The translations under genes and the position numbers were made by a program. From positions 1-30,000 of the forward strand of contig CAUYUJ010019864.1 in assembly GCA_963575745.1 (NCBI GenBank): a stretch of 30,000 nt of DNA. Reading direction: 5' to 3'. Source of the stretch: Prorocentrum cordatum. Lineage: Eukaryota; Sar; Dinophyceae; Prorocentrales; Prorocentraceae. Numbering within the stretch: the first letter of the stretch is position 1; each line of letters begins with the position of its first letter. Of this stretch, positions 7,642 to 16,579 are shown piece by piece. Below the pieces are notes generated by a model, which did no database searches, was not told the DNA's origin, and saw only the letters and a list, made by a program, of their open reading frames with translations.

Positions 7642-8965
7642 TTGAGAGTTGTTACCTGGAATTTCAACAAGAGTACCTCCAATACCTTTGCCGAACTTTG
7701 TGGGGATCTAAAGTTGGCTCAGCGCATTGGTTTCTTTCAAGAGGTTGAGCGGGTGCAAGTCGATGTCGAGTTGCCTGGCTGCGTTCATTTTTCACGGCAG
7801 TGGTCACCGCACAGCTATCTCTATTCCCTCCTCTCTCGAACAGGAAGTCTCTGATTGGGAGTGCTCCGACAGGATCTCTTGGGTTCGCTTGGGCCCCTGG
7901 GGTTTCGTCTCCTGCCACCTCCCCTATGCCTCTGAAGATGCCAGCCTTGCCGAGTTTGAATGCACGGTAGTCTCATGGGTCGCTGTCCTCGCGAAGCTGA
8001 AGGCCAGTGGAGTCCGCTTTCTCGTGGTGGGCCTGGATGCCAATGCGGAGCCAGCTGCAGACTGGCGCGGCAGAGTGGGCCCTCATGTGCAACGTCGTCC
8101 CCCTTCTCGTACGAATGATCCCTACGAGCGATGTCGTCTCCTACTCCTCAGTGTTTTGGAACGCTTTGATCTGCTGATGGCTAGGGCCTGGCTCTCTCAG
8201 AGTGGCTGGTTCACCCGACGTCCCTGGGGGGGGGCGGCAGAGATATACTCAGATCGACTTTGTTTTGGTTTCCAGTGCGCTTTCTCATCGGGGCTGGGTC
8301 CGAAAGGAAGACAAGTGGGCCAGCAGTGATCGCGATCCTGTCCACGTGTCCTTGGGAGTGCCGGGTGATGTCGCTATTGGCAAAGCTGAGTTTCAACGTA
8401 GCTCGGCGGGCTGGAAGCCCACCTCTGAGAATGACTCCGCGCTCTTCCTGGACCAGGTCTCGACGAGTCTATGGCACGATGGATTTTGTGCACCTGGCAC
8501 GCTGGAGTCTTCCCTGGAGAAAGTTTCAGGGTGTTTCGAGACTGCTGCTATGGCCATCAAGTTTTCTACCAAGTCCTCGAGGTCCAGGGTCCTTCAGGCT
8601 AAACCTCATGATCTACGTCTGGCCGAGCTGCAGTCGAAAGAGGCGCCTCCAGGTTCTGCTGGGAGACGGCGCCGTCGTCGCGAGCGGCTTCTTCGCAAGA
8701 GGTGGAGAGCGCTCGAGGCCAGCCGTCAGTCAGACACGTTTGCCGAGATCCCTAGTCTGGAGTGCGCTGGGGCGCCCTCAAAAGATCATGCAGAATGGGG
8801 GGAAGAGGTCGATCGGCGCTGAGCGGACAAATGCACCGGCCCGAACGAGACAGACTTAAAGCATAACGTTCGTTATCATCAACTCGCCGTCGAAGCTCGA
8901 GGCGCGCGCGTCGACGGTCGTCGCGCTCCGAAACTCTCGATCGGCATCGTCTTAAGGGCCCGTGC
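7642..8965 (+). pseudogene. Retrotransposon AP endonuclease domain and linker, inactive
   Basis: An exonuclease-endonuclease-phosphatase fold is recognisable by motifs in order: RVVTWNFNKS near 7642-7670, VSCHLPYASEDASLAEFE near 7900-7960, FLVVGLDANAEP near 8020-8055 (the D-x-N motif), TQIDFVLVSSA near 8246-8278, and SSDRDPVHVSL near 8322-8354. In active members the last motif is SDH. Here CGC replaces the His codon, giving SDR, so the catalytic histidine is lost. Frames change near 7750 and 8250. After the domain, a helical linker with an Arg-rich segment GRRRRRRERLLRKRW runs to a stop at 8820. Linker residues to about 8965 are degraded. The active enzyme nicks target DNA for target-primed reverse transcription. 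Confidence 0.75.
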
Positions 8966-9712
8966 AAAATTGAACCCGGGCAAAGCTCCAGGGGGCACAT
9001 CGAAAATCGTCGGGGAGATGATCGCCCTGTTGCCTATCTCGGTCTGCTACATCATAGGTCATCTATTTAGCGAACGCTACTCGGGGTCGTTCGTTCAGAG
9101 CAGCGAGTCGTGGAGCACTATCGTTATGTTCTTCATTGAGAAGGTTCCGTCGCCCATTTCATTGGCCAGTTTCCGTGGTATCAGTCTGCTGGACATGCTC
9201 CAGAAATGGTGCACATCGTGCCTTGTGATACTGGCGCGTCTTACACCTCCTCCTCGTTCATGGGCTGGTGCTTGCATCTTTGGCTATGAAGAAGAACTCT
9301 CAGTGGATATGCTGGCTGGTGGACTTCAACAGTCATGTGCTCGCTCGCGTGAGTGGCGCCTTCAGTGCCCGCTGTGTGCCGCGAAGGGGGGCGTGCAGGG
9401 GGCCTTCGACAAGATCGCGTTCGACCTCATGACCGATGCCATGCGACTGCGACGCCGTCGCCTTCACCCACAGCCCATGGCGGCCATCTTGAGGGGGCAG
9501 CTCTTCAACGTGGTGAAGCCAGTCTTCCAGGGCATCAAGACGCCAGGGGCTATACCCTTCAGTAAAAGTGGCAAGCAGGGCGGTGTGGAGACGCCGTTTC
9601 TGTGGAATCTGATCGTGTGTCTACTTCTATTTCGTGTGATGGATGCTTGGACTCAGGACGGCATTGGTATCATTATTTCAGATAGTCTCTACAACCATCT
9701 GGTATGAGCGGA
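8966..9712 (+). pseudogene. Reverse transcriptase, N-terminal part, split at the active site
   Basis: RT motifs in order: LNPGKAPGGTSKIVGEMI (8969-9020), FRGISLLDMLQKWCTSCL (9172-9225), GGVQGAFDKIAFDLMTDA (motif A, near 9390-9440) and SGKQGGVETPFLWNLIV (motif B, near 9567-9617). Motif C should follow NHL as VWADD. Instead the frame reads NHLV, a TGA where Trp is expected, then AD, and is cut by a run of 13 T at 9713. The second catalytic Asp is missing. The remaining palm and thumb resume after 11796. The element would copy its RNA at the nicked target; this copy cannot. Confidence 0.85.
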
Positions 9713-9725
9713 TTTTTTTTTTTTT
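9713..9725 (+). repeat. Poly-T run, left edge of insertion
   Basis: Thirteen T immediately after the broken RT box, followed by CTCCCC. Confidence 0.95.
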
Positions 9726-9847
9726 CTCCCCAACCATCCTGTGGTGTTGGGTCCTCGTTTTGAAGAGACGGTGCCCCGCGTTCCCCTCCTTCCTCTCCTC
9801 CTCCCTCCTCCCCCTCCTTGCCTCTGCTCTCGGCACACCTCTCACGC

Positions 9848-11650
9848 GTTTCGTAGCCCCATATGGAGCTCCACCGAAGGCCCCAGTGGGGGTGTTCGCA
9901 TGCGGTTCCCCCACCCAGGGCAGCGCTTTGTGGCCCCATGGGGAGCTCCACCGAAGGCCCCAGTGGGGGTGTCCACATGCGGTTCCCCCACCCAGGGCAG
10001 CGTTTCGTAGCCCCAGAGGGAGCTCCACCGAAGGCCCCAGTGGGGGTGTCCACATGCGGTTCCCCCACCCAGGGCAGCGTTTCGTAGCCCCATAGGGAGC
10101 TCCACCGAAGGCCCCAGTGGGGGTGTCCACATGCGGTTCCCCCACCCAGGGCAGCGTTTCGTAGCCCCATAGGGAGCTCCACCGAAGGCCCCAGTGGGGG
10201 TGTTCGCATGCGGTTCCCCCACCCAGGGCAGCGTTTCGTGGCCCCATAGGGAGCTCCACCGAAGGCCCCAGTGGGGGTGTTCGCATGCGGTTCCCCCACC
10301 CAGGGCAGCGTTTCGTAGCCCCAGAGGGAGCTCCACCGAAGGCCCCAGTGGGGGTGTCCACATGCGGTTCCCCCACCCAGGGCAGCGTTTCGTAGCCCCA
10401 GAGGGGGCTCCACCGAAGGCCCCATGCCCCCACCAGGGCAGCGTTTCGTGGCCCCATAGGGAGCTCCACCGAAGGCCCCAGTGGGGGTGTCCGCATGCGG
10501 TTCCCCCACCCAGGGCAGCGTTTCGTGGCCCCATAGGGAGCTCCACCGAAGGCCCCAGTGGGGGTGTCCACATGCGGTTCCCCCACCCAGGGCAGCGTTT
10601 CGTAGCCCCATAGGGAGCTCCACCGAAGGCCCCAGTGGGGGTGTCCACATGCGGTTCCCCCACCCAGGGCAGCGTTTCGTAGCCCCATAGGGAGCTCCAC
10701 CGAAGGCCCCAGTGGGGGTGTCCACATGCGGTTCCCCCACCCAGGGCAGCGTTTCGTAGCCCCAGAGGGAGCTCCACCGTAGGCCCCAGTGGGGCTGCCC
10801 TCATGCGGTTCCCCCGCCCAGGGCAGCGTTTTGTAGCCCCAGAGGGAACTCCACCGTAGGCCCCAGTGGGGGTGCCCGCATGCGGTTCCCCCACCCAGGG
10901 CAGCGTTTCGTGGCCCCACAGGAGCCCCACCGAAGGCCCCAGTGGGGCTGCCTGCATGCGGTTCCCCCACCCAGGGCAGCGTTTCGTAGCCCCAGAGGGA
11001 GCTCCACCGAAGGCCCCAGTGGGGGTGTCCGCATGCGGTTCCCCCACCCAGGGCAGCGTTTCGTAGCCCCAGAGGGAGCTCCACCGAAGGCCCCAGTGGG
11101 GGTGTCCACATGCGGTTCCCCCACCCAGGGCAGCGTTTCGTAGCCCCAGAGGGAGCTCCACCGAAGGCCCCAGTGGGGGTGTCCACATGCGGTTCCCCCA
11201 CCCAGGGCAGCGTTTCGTAGCCCCAGAGGGAGCTCCACCGAAGGCCCCAATGGGGGTGTCCACATGCGCCCCCCCCACCCAGGGCAGCGTTTCGTAGCCC
11301 CATAGGGAGCTCCACCGAAGGCCCCAGTGGGGGTGTCCACATGCGGTTCCCCCACCAGGGCAGCGTTTCGTAGCCCCAGAGGGAGTTCCACCGTAGGCCC
11401 CAGTGGGGGTGCCCGCATGCGGTTCCCCCACCCAGGGCAGCGTTTCGTGGCCCCAGAGGGAGCTCCACCGAAGGCCCCAGTGGGGGTGCCCGCATGCGGT
11501 TCCCCCACCCAGGGCAGCGTTTCGTGGCCCCACAGGGAGCTCCACCGAAGGCCCCAGTGGGGCTGCCTGCATGCGGTTCCCCCACCCAGGGCAGCGTTTC
11601 GTAGCCCCATAGGGAGCTCCACCGAAGGCCCCAGTGGGGGTGTTCGCATG
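9848..11650. repeat. 77-bp tandem repeat array, about 24 units
   Basis: The unit runs GGGAGCTCCACCGAAGGCCC, then CAGTGGGGGTGTCCACATGC, then GGTTCCCCCACCCAGGGCAG, then CGTTTCGTAGCCCCATA. Units are very alike; variants change CCATA/CCAGA, TCCAC/TTCGC/GCCCGC, and CACCGAAG/CACCGTAG. One unit (about 10400-10447) is shortened by 20 bp. Each unit can fold a perfect 7-bp stem, GTGGGGG pairing with CCCCCAC over 15 nt. It also contains the palindrome GGAGCTCC. There are no spacers, so it is not a CRISPR array. All minus-strand frames are open because 77 is not a multiple of three and the unit has no stop in that strand. Confidence 0.97.
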
Positions 11651-11735
11651 CGTCTCCACTATCCAGAGGTAGCGCCGCCGAAAATCATATTCACACTTGC
11701 GGTATTCACAGTTGCATATGGTTGGGTCCTTCGCC

Positions 11736-11737
<2 letters not shown>

Positions 11738-11796
<59 letters not shown>
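11738..11796 (+). repeat. 59-nt poly-T run, right edge of insertion
   Basis: An uninterrupted T run that ends where RT coding resumes. Confidence 0.97.
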
Positions 11797-11800
<4 letters not shown>

Positions 11801-12395
11801 GATTGCGAGTTATTTGGATCTGGTCCGCCGCCTCTTTGTTGATCTCGCCTCCATCATGTTGGGTTATGGTTTGTCTTGGATGCAGGAGTCTCTCGAGCTC
11901 TTCACCAGCGATGCGATCTTCCCCATGTGCGACTCGCTCACGTTCGGCGTGGTCTCCACCTCTTGGGTCTTCTCCGCGCGCTCAGAGGGCTTCGAGGTCT
12001 TGGGTGTTTGGCAGACCCCCGACGGCAACACTACCGATGCAGTGGGCCACTGGTTGCAGAAAGCCTCCCAGGCGTTCTGGAAGGACGCCAAGATCTACCT
12101 AGCTACCTCTGTACCGTTGGGAGTCCGCTTCGATCGATACGAGAAGAGGGTGGTGCCTGTTGTCTGTCACGGCTGTGGTTCCTGGGTCTGGAGTCATGGC
12201 TTAGCTTTGAGACTGGATCGATGGGAAGGCTATCACCTACGGAGAATCGCTCGCCTCCGACGTCGTCCCCAAGAAGACCCTGTGACCTATTTCAGACGTG
12301 CAGTTCGTTTTGCTAAAAGACAGTATGCTGCTGCGGGTTTTCTCCCGCTGGGTGTTCGTGTCCTTCGTGCTGCGTTCTCGCTAATTCCAGAACGG
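11797..12395 (+). pseudogene. Reverse transcriptase, C-terminal palm and thumb
   Basis: Continues the RT broken at 9712 in one frame: DLVRRLFVDLASIMLGYGLS, WMQESLELF, FEVLGVWQTPDGNTTDAV, a typical post-YADD segment. Then follow ASQAFWKDAKIYLA and RWEGYHLRRIARLRRRPQED, the conserved tail of dinoflagellate LINE RTs. The frame is open from the end of the T run to about 12395, where it shifts into the next block. It was one gene with 8966-9712 before the insertion. Confidence 0.8.
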
Positions 12396-13465
12396 TGCCT
12401 CGACACATCAATGCCACGACGCCCCCTTCCCGTGCTCATGAGTTTCTTCGTGATGTTTTGTGCTGGAGAAGTACAGCTGAGTGGAGAACAGTGCAGCAGA
12501 TGCTCTCAAGTGGCGAAGGTTCAGATGCACGGAACAAACGTAAGTGGAAACACGAACCTCACTATACTCGTGCACGCCAGTGGGATGAAGTCTTCCTGGG
12601 TTTTCTTGAGGGCCTGTGGGTTCTTTCCATCGGCGACCTCTCTTTCTTTTCGACCCCGAAGTCCTGGCTCTTCGTGAAGCACGCGTACGAATGGATAGGC
12701 CTTGCCGTTCCTGATCGAGTGAAGTCGGAGATCAAGCCCCGTTCTCTTCCCACGGGTCTGAACTCTCCGATGGACGTGGTCAAGCGCCGCAAAGTCGATC
12801 TACCTCTCGTGTCCTGGGATGCCTCGCCTGAGCCACCTCTCTCCTCCTCTCCCCTGGCGTTGAACAGCATTTCGTGTAGGCTTGAAATCTTAGAAGACTC
12901 GAGGCTTATCGCTCAGTGGCTTAACGGCTGCGGGAGCATGTATGATAGCTTCTACGTCCCCTTCGTCGCCACGGCTCAGACTCGGCTCGAAAAACTGTGG
13001 TCCGGTGGCCTCGCGGCCCCCAGGGAAAGGACTGGTCACTGGTGTAGGCATGTCTTCAGGGAGTTCAACAAACGAGCTGACGCTCTTGCTTCCGAAGCTC
13101 TAGAGGGTATACAGTCTCATGCGTTTTATTCGCCTCCCCCTTTTCCTCTCCAGGAGACCAAATTCGTGTCCGCCCAATTCGATGGGGGCTCCAAGTCGGG
13201 CCTGGCCTCCAGCGGTTGGCACATAGGGGTCGATCGCTTCTGTGATCAGTCTGGCCAGCCGATCTTCTACAATGTTGCCGAAGGCTCGACTTTCTGGGGT
13301 GACGGCGCTGTCACCCTCGGAGAGCTCCAGGGTCTCGTGCAGGTGGTGGAAGCTCTCTACCGTATCCTCGTACAGCGTAAACTTTTCTTCGACTCTCAGT
13401 CGCGTGTGAATGCTGGCTTTAGCATCTATCCTGATGCTGTCGTCAGCTTTAATTGCATCTTCTTA
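12396..13465 (+). pseudogene. Retrotransposon C-terminal region with split RNase H-like motifs
   Basis: One frame. It starts with a linker (AEWRTVQQMLSSGEGSDARN, WDEVFLGFLEG). Near 12885-12930, RLEILEDSRLIAQWLNG resembles the third RNase H Asp strand (DSxxxxxWxNG). Near 13050-13110, HVFREFNKRADALASEAL resembles the C-terminal RNase H helix with its last Asp. Only after that comes FVSAQFDGGSKSGLASSGWH (13165-13225) with the first Asp, and VTLGELQGLVQVVEALYRIL (13311-13370) with the Glu. So N-terminal-type motifs follow C-terminal-type motifs. The reading frame then runs into an ATC microsatellite. RNase H would remove the RNA strand after cDNA synthesis. Confidence 0.65.
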
Positions 13466-13517
13466 AAACCGTATGAACATGTACGAAGCAGGCCATACCG
13501 TGAGGTTCGCCGGGCAG

Positions 13518-13521
<4 letters not shown>

Positions 13522-13596
<75 letters not shown>
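13522..13596. repeat. (ATC)n microsatellite
   Basis: Twenty-five perfect ATC triplets at the 3' side of the retrotransposon coding region. Confidence 0.97.
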
Positions 13597-13597
<1 letters not shown>

Positions 13598-14160
13598 GTA
13601 TCGTCATTATCATGATCATCATCATCATGATTATCATGACCAATCTCATCTCCATGTTCACCTCGCCCTCCTCCGCGCTCTCTTACTGGCGCTTCTTTCT
13701 GCTCATCATTATTCTCCTACCCAACCACCTGCTTCACGCCTTCCTCCTCCCCATCACCATTAAAGACACCATCATCATGATCATCAACATCTCCCTCTTC
13801 ACCTCGCCCTCCGCGCTCTATTACTGGCGCTTTTCCTTTCTGCTCATCGTGCTCCTCGTACCCCCCCTGATTCACGCCTTCATTATGATGATGCTGATCA
13901 TCATCATTATCATCATCACCATCATCATCAGTATCATCATCACCACCGCGCCCTCCTCCGCGTTTTCATACTGGTGCTTCTTTTTTCTGCCCATCATGCC
14001 CCTCCTACTCCACCTCCCTGCTTCACGCCTGCATCATCATCATCAGCATCATCGTCACCACCATCATCCCCATCCTCATCATCGTCATCATCATCACTAT
14101 CATGATCGTCATCACCATCATCACCGTTACCATCACCATGACCATTCTCCATCACCATTA
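13597..14160 (+). repeat. CAT-rich region with three 142-bp tandem units
   Basis: Three diverged copies of a CT-rich segment start near 13661, 13802 and 13946, spaced 141 and 144 bp and separated by irregular CAT/ATC. Each reads in one plus frame as a hydrophobic phrase (SPSSALSYWRFFLLIIILLP, SPSALYYWRFSFLLIVLL, APSSAFSYWCFFFLPIM). Spacing is a multiple of three, so the frame is kept. A coding role is unproven; low complexity is the simpler reading. Confidence 0.75.
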
Positions 14161-14510
14161 TCCTCGCCATTTTCACCCGCTTGTTCTCCTCGTTGGTGTT
14201 TTGGCATGTTTGACAGTTGTTTGTTTTGTCTTGTTTTATGCTCATCATCCATCTTTCCTACTCCCTCCTTCATCTCCTCCCAGTTGTTCCCTCCTCCCTT
14301 TCCCGATCCGTCCCTCTCTCTGTGTACCGACCGTCTATTCCACCCCTGCCTGCCCCGCGTGCCTTCTCCGACTCCTTCGCATCCACATGTTCATCTTGCT
14401 CTCGTTCGTGCGGCTTTGTGCGTAAGATGCCGCTGCCCTGCAACAGAACAGGAGTCGCGCTTCAGAAAGAGCTCAGGCGCCTCCATCAACCCACCCACCT
14501 TTCCTCGGAA
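14161..14510. other. CT-rich unique region, no supported gene
   Basis: Pyrimidine-rich plus strand without codon structure. Open frames here are by chance. Confidence 0.5.
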
Positions 14511-14719
14511 CAGTGCTTACGGAAGGTTCGTGTCGTGTCGACCGGCGGCGACCCCGCCAGCGGCGTTCATTTTTGAACGCCGCGGGCGACCCAGAATCTT
14601 TCGCAGTGGAACGATTTGGACGTGTTTCGGACACGGCCGATCGTTCAGGGTTGCACGACCCCCGCGGTGTCAGAAACCAGCGCCGAAGTCGGCACGACGC
14701 GAACCTGACGCATACACTG
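14511..14719. mobile_element. Foldback (MITE-like) element, 209 bp
   Basis: The ends are inverted: CAGTG...AGGTTCGTGTCGTGTCGAC on the left pairs with the reverse complement of GTCGGCACGACGCGAACCT...CACTG on the right. About 25 of the outer 32 positions match, and most mismatches are T/C. It holds no ORF of note. Target-site duplications are not evident. Confidence 0.6.
14560..14583. repeat. Perfect 10-bp hairpin inside the foldback element
   Basis: GCGGCGTTCA and TGAACGCCGC separated by TTTT. Confidence 0.95.
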
Positions 14720-15039
14720 CTTGTGGTCTTACATGCCTTCCTGAGCTCGGTGCCTCCTCTCGGCCTCGCTCTGAGGCTCCGCCGCTTCCTCCCTCCTCTT
14801 CTCTGCGTCATTCAAGCTTCGCGCGGCCCGCTTAGCTTCGACTGGAAGAGGTGCGCTCTCGACCCGCGGATCAAAAACGTGTCTTCCTGAGCCCCTGGTG
14901 CCGGTCCGGCCCGCTCCTCGCCGCCCGCCGGCGCCCGTCGCCGCCGCCCGGCGCCGCTGGTCGTGGTCACTGGGCCCCGGTGCTGGGCCGGCCGGCTCGT
15001 CGCCGTCCGTCGCCGCCCGCCGCTGCGGGATGGCTCTGC
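14720..15039. other. GC-rich region, no supported gene
   Basis: Short CCGCCCGC-type direct duplications near 14920-15030. No recognisable product. Confidence 0.4.
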
Positions 15040-15345
15040 GGTGCAGTCGCACGCGTTTGCGTTGCAGTCGCATTTGTTTGCAGTGCTTTGCACGTTTCGC
15101 ATTGCTTTGCAGTGCTTTGTATTGCTTTGTATTGCTTTGCATGTCCTTTGCAGTGCGTTGCATTGCGTTGCATTGCTTTACATTGCGTTGCATTGCGTTG
15201 CATTGGCTTGCATTACTTTGCATTGCTTGGCTTTGCATGGATTGGCGTTGAGTTGCTTTGCGTTGCTCTGCATTGCATTACTTTGCTTTGCATGGCTCTG
15301 CATTGCATGGCTTGTCCCTTGCTCTCATGAGCTTTGCATTGCTTT
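15040..15345 (+). repeat. Degenerate decamer satellite, GCATTGCGTT type
   Basis: About thirty units of roughly 10 bp (GCATTGCTTT, GCATTGCGTT, GCAGTGCTTT). Both strands stay open over long stretches, giving Cys/Ala/Leu-rich artefacts. Confidence 0.9.
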
Positions 15346-15491
15346 GCTCGCCCCACCCAGCACGCGGGAGGCGAGCAGCGCGGCCAGCCAGGCGAGCGAC
15401 TGCAGCGCGCCAGCCGCGCCACGGCCTGCAGCGCCACCGGTGCAGGCGCCATCGGAGCCGCCCCGCAGCGTCAGGGGAAACACGGCGGCGG

Positions 15492-15596
15492 CTCCTCCTC
15501 CTCCTCCTCCTCCTCCTCCTCCTCCTCCTCCTCTTCCTCCCCCTCCTCCTCCTCCTCCTCCTCCTCCTCCTCCTCCTCCTCCTCCTCCTCCTCCCC
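15492..15596. repeat. (CCT)n tract
   Basis: Nearly pure CTC triplets with one CTTCC interruption, followed by CCCAGGGCGG. Confidence 0.97.
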
Positions 15597-15762
15597 AGGG
15601 CGGACGTGGCCTGCGGTTCGGCGAGGCCGACGCGGGCGCTTCGCCATGGCAGGAGGAGGCCGCCCGAACGACGGACGACCTCCGACGACGACGTCCGACG
15701 ACGACGAAAGACCACGGCCTCCTGCCACTCCTCGCCCCCATCTGCCGTCGCGGCGCCCCCGG

Positions 15763-15852
15763 GAGGTCACCGCGGTGGGCAGCTCCACGACGCTGGCGGA
15801 GATCATCCGGCTGGTGGAGTCCGCGCAGCTCACCTCCCCCCGGGTCCAGGCT
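15763..15852 (+). pseudogene. Fragment of a copper-transporting P1B-type ATPase
   Basis: Reads EVTAVGSSTTLAEIIRLVES followed by AQLTSPRVQ. This matches the segment at the end of the actuator domain of heavy-metal P-type ATPases, whose usual form is VGxxTxLxxIxxLVExAQ-SKAPIQ. Intact enzymes pump Cu+ across membranes using ATP; this segment precedes the membrane helix with the CPC metal site. The piece is preceded by a pyrimidine-rich stretch and AG (15764-15765), so it could be a true short exon. No other ATPase motif (TGE, CPC, DKTGT) is recognised nearby on this strand, which favours an orphan exon or a captured fragment. Confidence 0.5.
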
Positions 15853-15948
15853 GCCCCGCGGCCACGCCGCCCCGGGTCTGGTGGAGGGTTGGGCGCCAGC
15901 ATCTGGTCGGGGGCGGAAAAGAGGGGGGTGATGACTAGGGGGGGGTGG

Positions 15949-15972
15949 ATATCATGGCGGGGGCCATGATAT
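15949..15972. repeat. Perfect 10-bp hairpin with GGGG loop
   Basis: ATATCATGGC and GCCATGATAT around GGGG. G-T pairs extend it outwards. It abuts the left copy of the dispersed repeat that follows. Confidence 0.95.
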
Positions 15973-15973
15973 T

Positions 15974-16085
15974 TCCCCAGATTTCATGGCGCCTCTTCTT
16001 ATTACATTACGTCCCTGGCCCCCCCGCTGGGCCGCGCACATGCCGCCGGTCATGATTTGCACCCCCCCCTCTTGGACACCCCCCT
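15974..16085 (+). repeat. Dispersed repeat R, copy 1
   Basis: CCCAGATTTCA...CCCTGGCCCCCCCG...GGGCCGCGCAC...GGTCATGAT in this order, repeated at 16927-17040 with the same spacing. Confidence 0.75.
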
Positions 16086-16351
16086 CTTGGCCGCTCCCGA
16101 TCTGGGGCGTCTGGGAGGGGTGCGAAGTGCATCAAAGAAGAAACCGGGCTGTCAGCATGTGCCCCAACGGCAGTTTCTGATCGCCCGATGGCCTTGGTGA
16201 CCCGAGGAAGCCCTGGGGGACCTCCGGAAGCGTCGTCCCCAGGCAAGCCCCAGGATTTCCTCTGGCGGGACTCCCCTGTCTTCCCCGCACGGTGCCTGCA
16301 CTAGGGGGGTCCGACTTTCCTTCGTGAAGGTGACTGGCTGGTATTCTTATG

Positions 16352-16545
16352 CGCGCCACGCTGCGGCCAGTGCTTCCGCCTAGGCGCCCCGCGGGCGCAC
16401 CACGCCTCGTGGGGTACGCCGGGATTGCGCCACGTTGTCGCCCGTGCCGCCTGGGGGGGGCGCCTCGTGGGCGCCCCGCGCGTGAGGGGTATGCCGAGGT
16501 TGCGGCACGTGGCCGCCCGTGCCGCTTCGTGGGCGCCCCGTGTTC
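16352..16545 (+). repeat. 2.6 tandem units of about 75 bp
   Basis: Units start near 16352, 16426 and 16501 and share GCCGCCCGTGCCGC-type and CGTGGGCGCCCCG segments. No gene is supported from 16086 to 16580. Confidence 0.7.
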
Positions 16546-16579
16546 TGATCTTAGGCGAAGTCGTTCTCACCACAGAGTC

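Larger units (their letters stand above)
9713..11796. mobile_element. 2.1-kb insertion in the RT gene, built on a 77-bp repeat
   Basis: The insertion interrupts the RT at the catalytic YADD codons. It starts with 13 T (9713-9725) and ends with 59 T (11738-11796). Between are a left flank with TTGGGTCCTCG near 9748 and a CT-rich stretch, about 24 tandem 77-bp units, and a right flank ending TTGGGTCCTTCGCCAG. Flanks and repeat unit are related to the shorter element at 20312-20520, so this is a dispersed family rather than local expansion. No transposase or RT of its own is present. A clear target-site duplication is not visible; CAACCATC occurs on both sides of the left T run. Confidence 0.7.
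6532..13500 (+). mobile_element. Decayed non-LTR retrotransposon with SL relic at its 5' end
   Basis: Order on the plus strand: SL relic, 115-nt leader, ORF1-like region, AP-type endonuclease, reverse transcriptase and RNase H-like region, ending at an ATC microsatellite. The element would be about 4.9 kb without the insertion at 9713-11796. There is no LTR or integrase. Frameshifts and stops occur in every domain, the endonuclease has lost its final catalytic histidine, and the RT active-site box is destroyed. This copy is dead. The domain order matches LINE-like elements common in dinoflagellate genomes. A poly-A tail is not seen; the right boundary is set only by the loss of coding similarity. 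Confidence 0.85.

Noticed and set aside
9678-11585. 635- and 605-codon minus-strand ORFs
   Set aside because: Translations of the 77-bp array, present equally in all frames. Kept only as a finding about the repeat.
9848-11650. CRISPR array
   Set aside because: Repeats are contiguous, 77 bp, with no unique spacers and a eukaryotic setting.
12395-13615. 406-codon ORF as an intact gene
   Set aside because: Its N-terminal part is the frameshifted continuation of the RT and its C-terminus is microsatellite poly-Ser.
15040-15345. Cys/Leu/His-rich ORFs on both strands
   Set aside because: Both strands are open because the decamer has no stops; not protein evidence.
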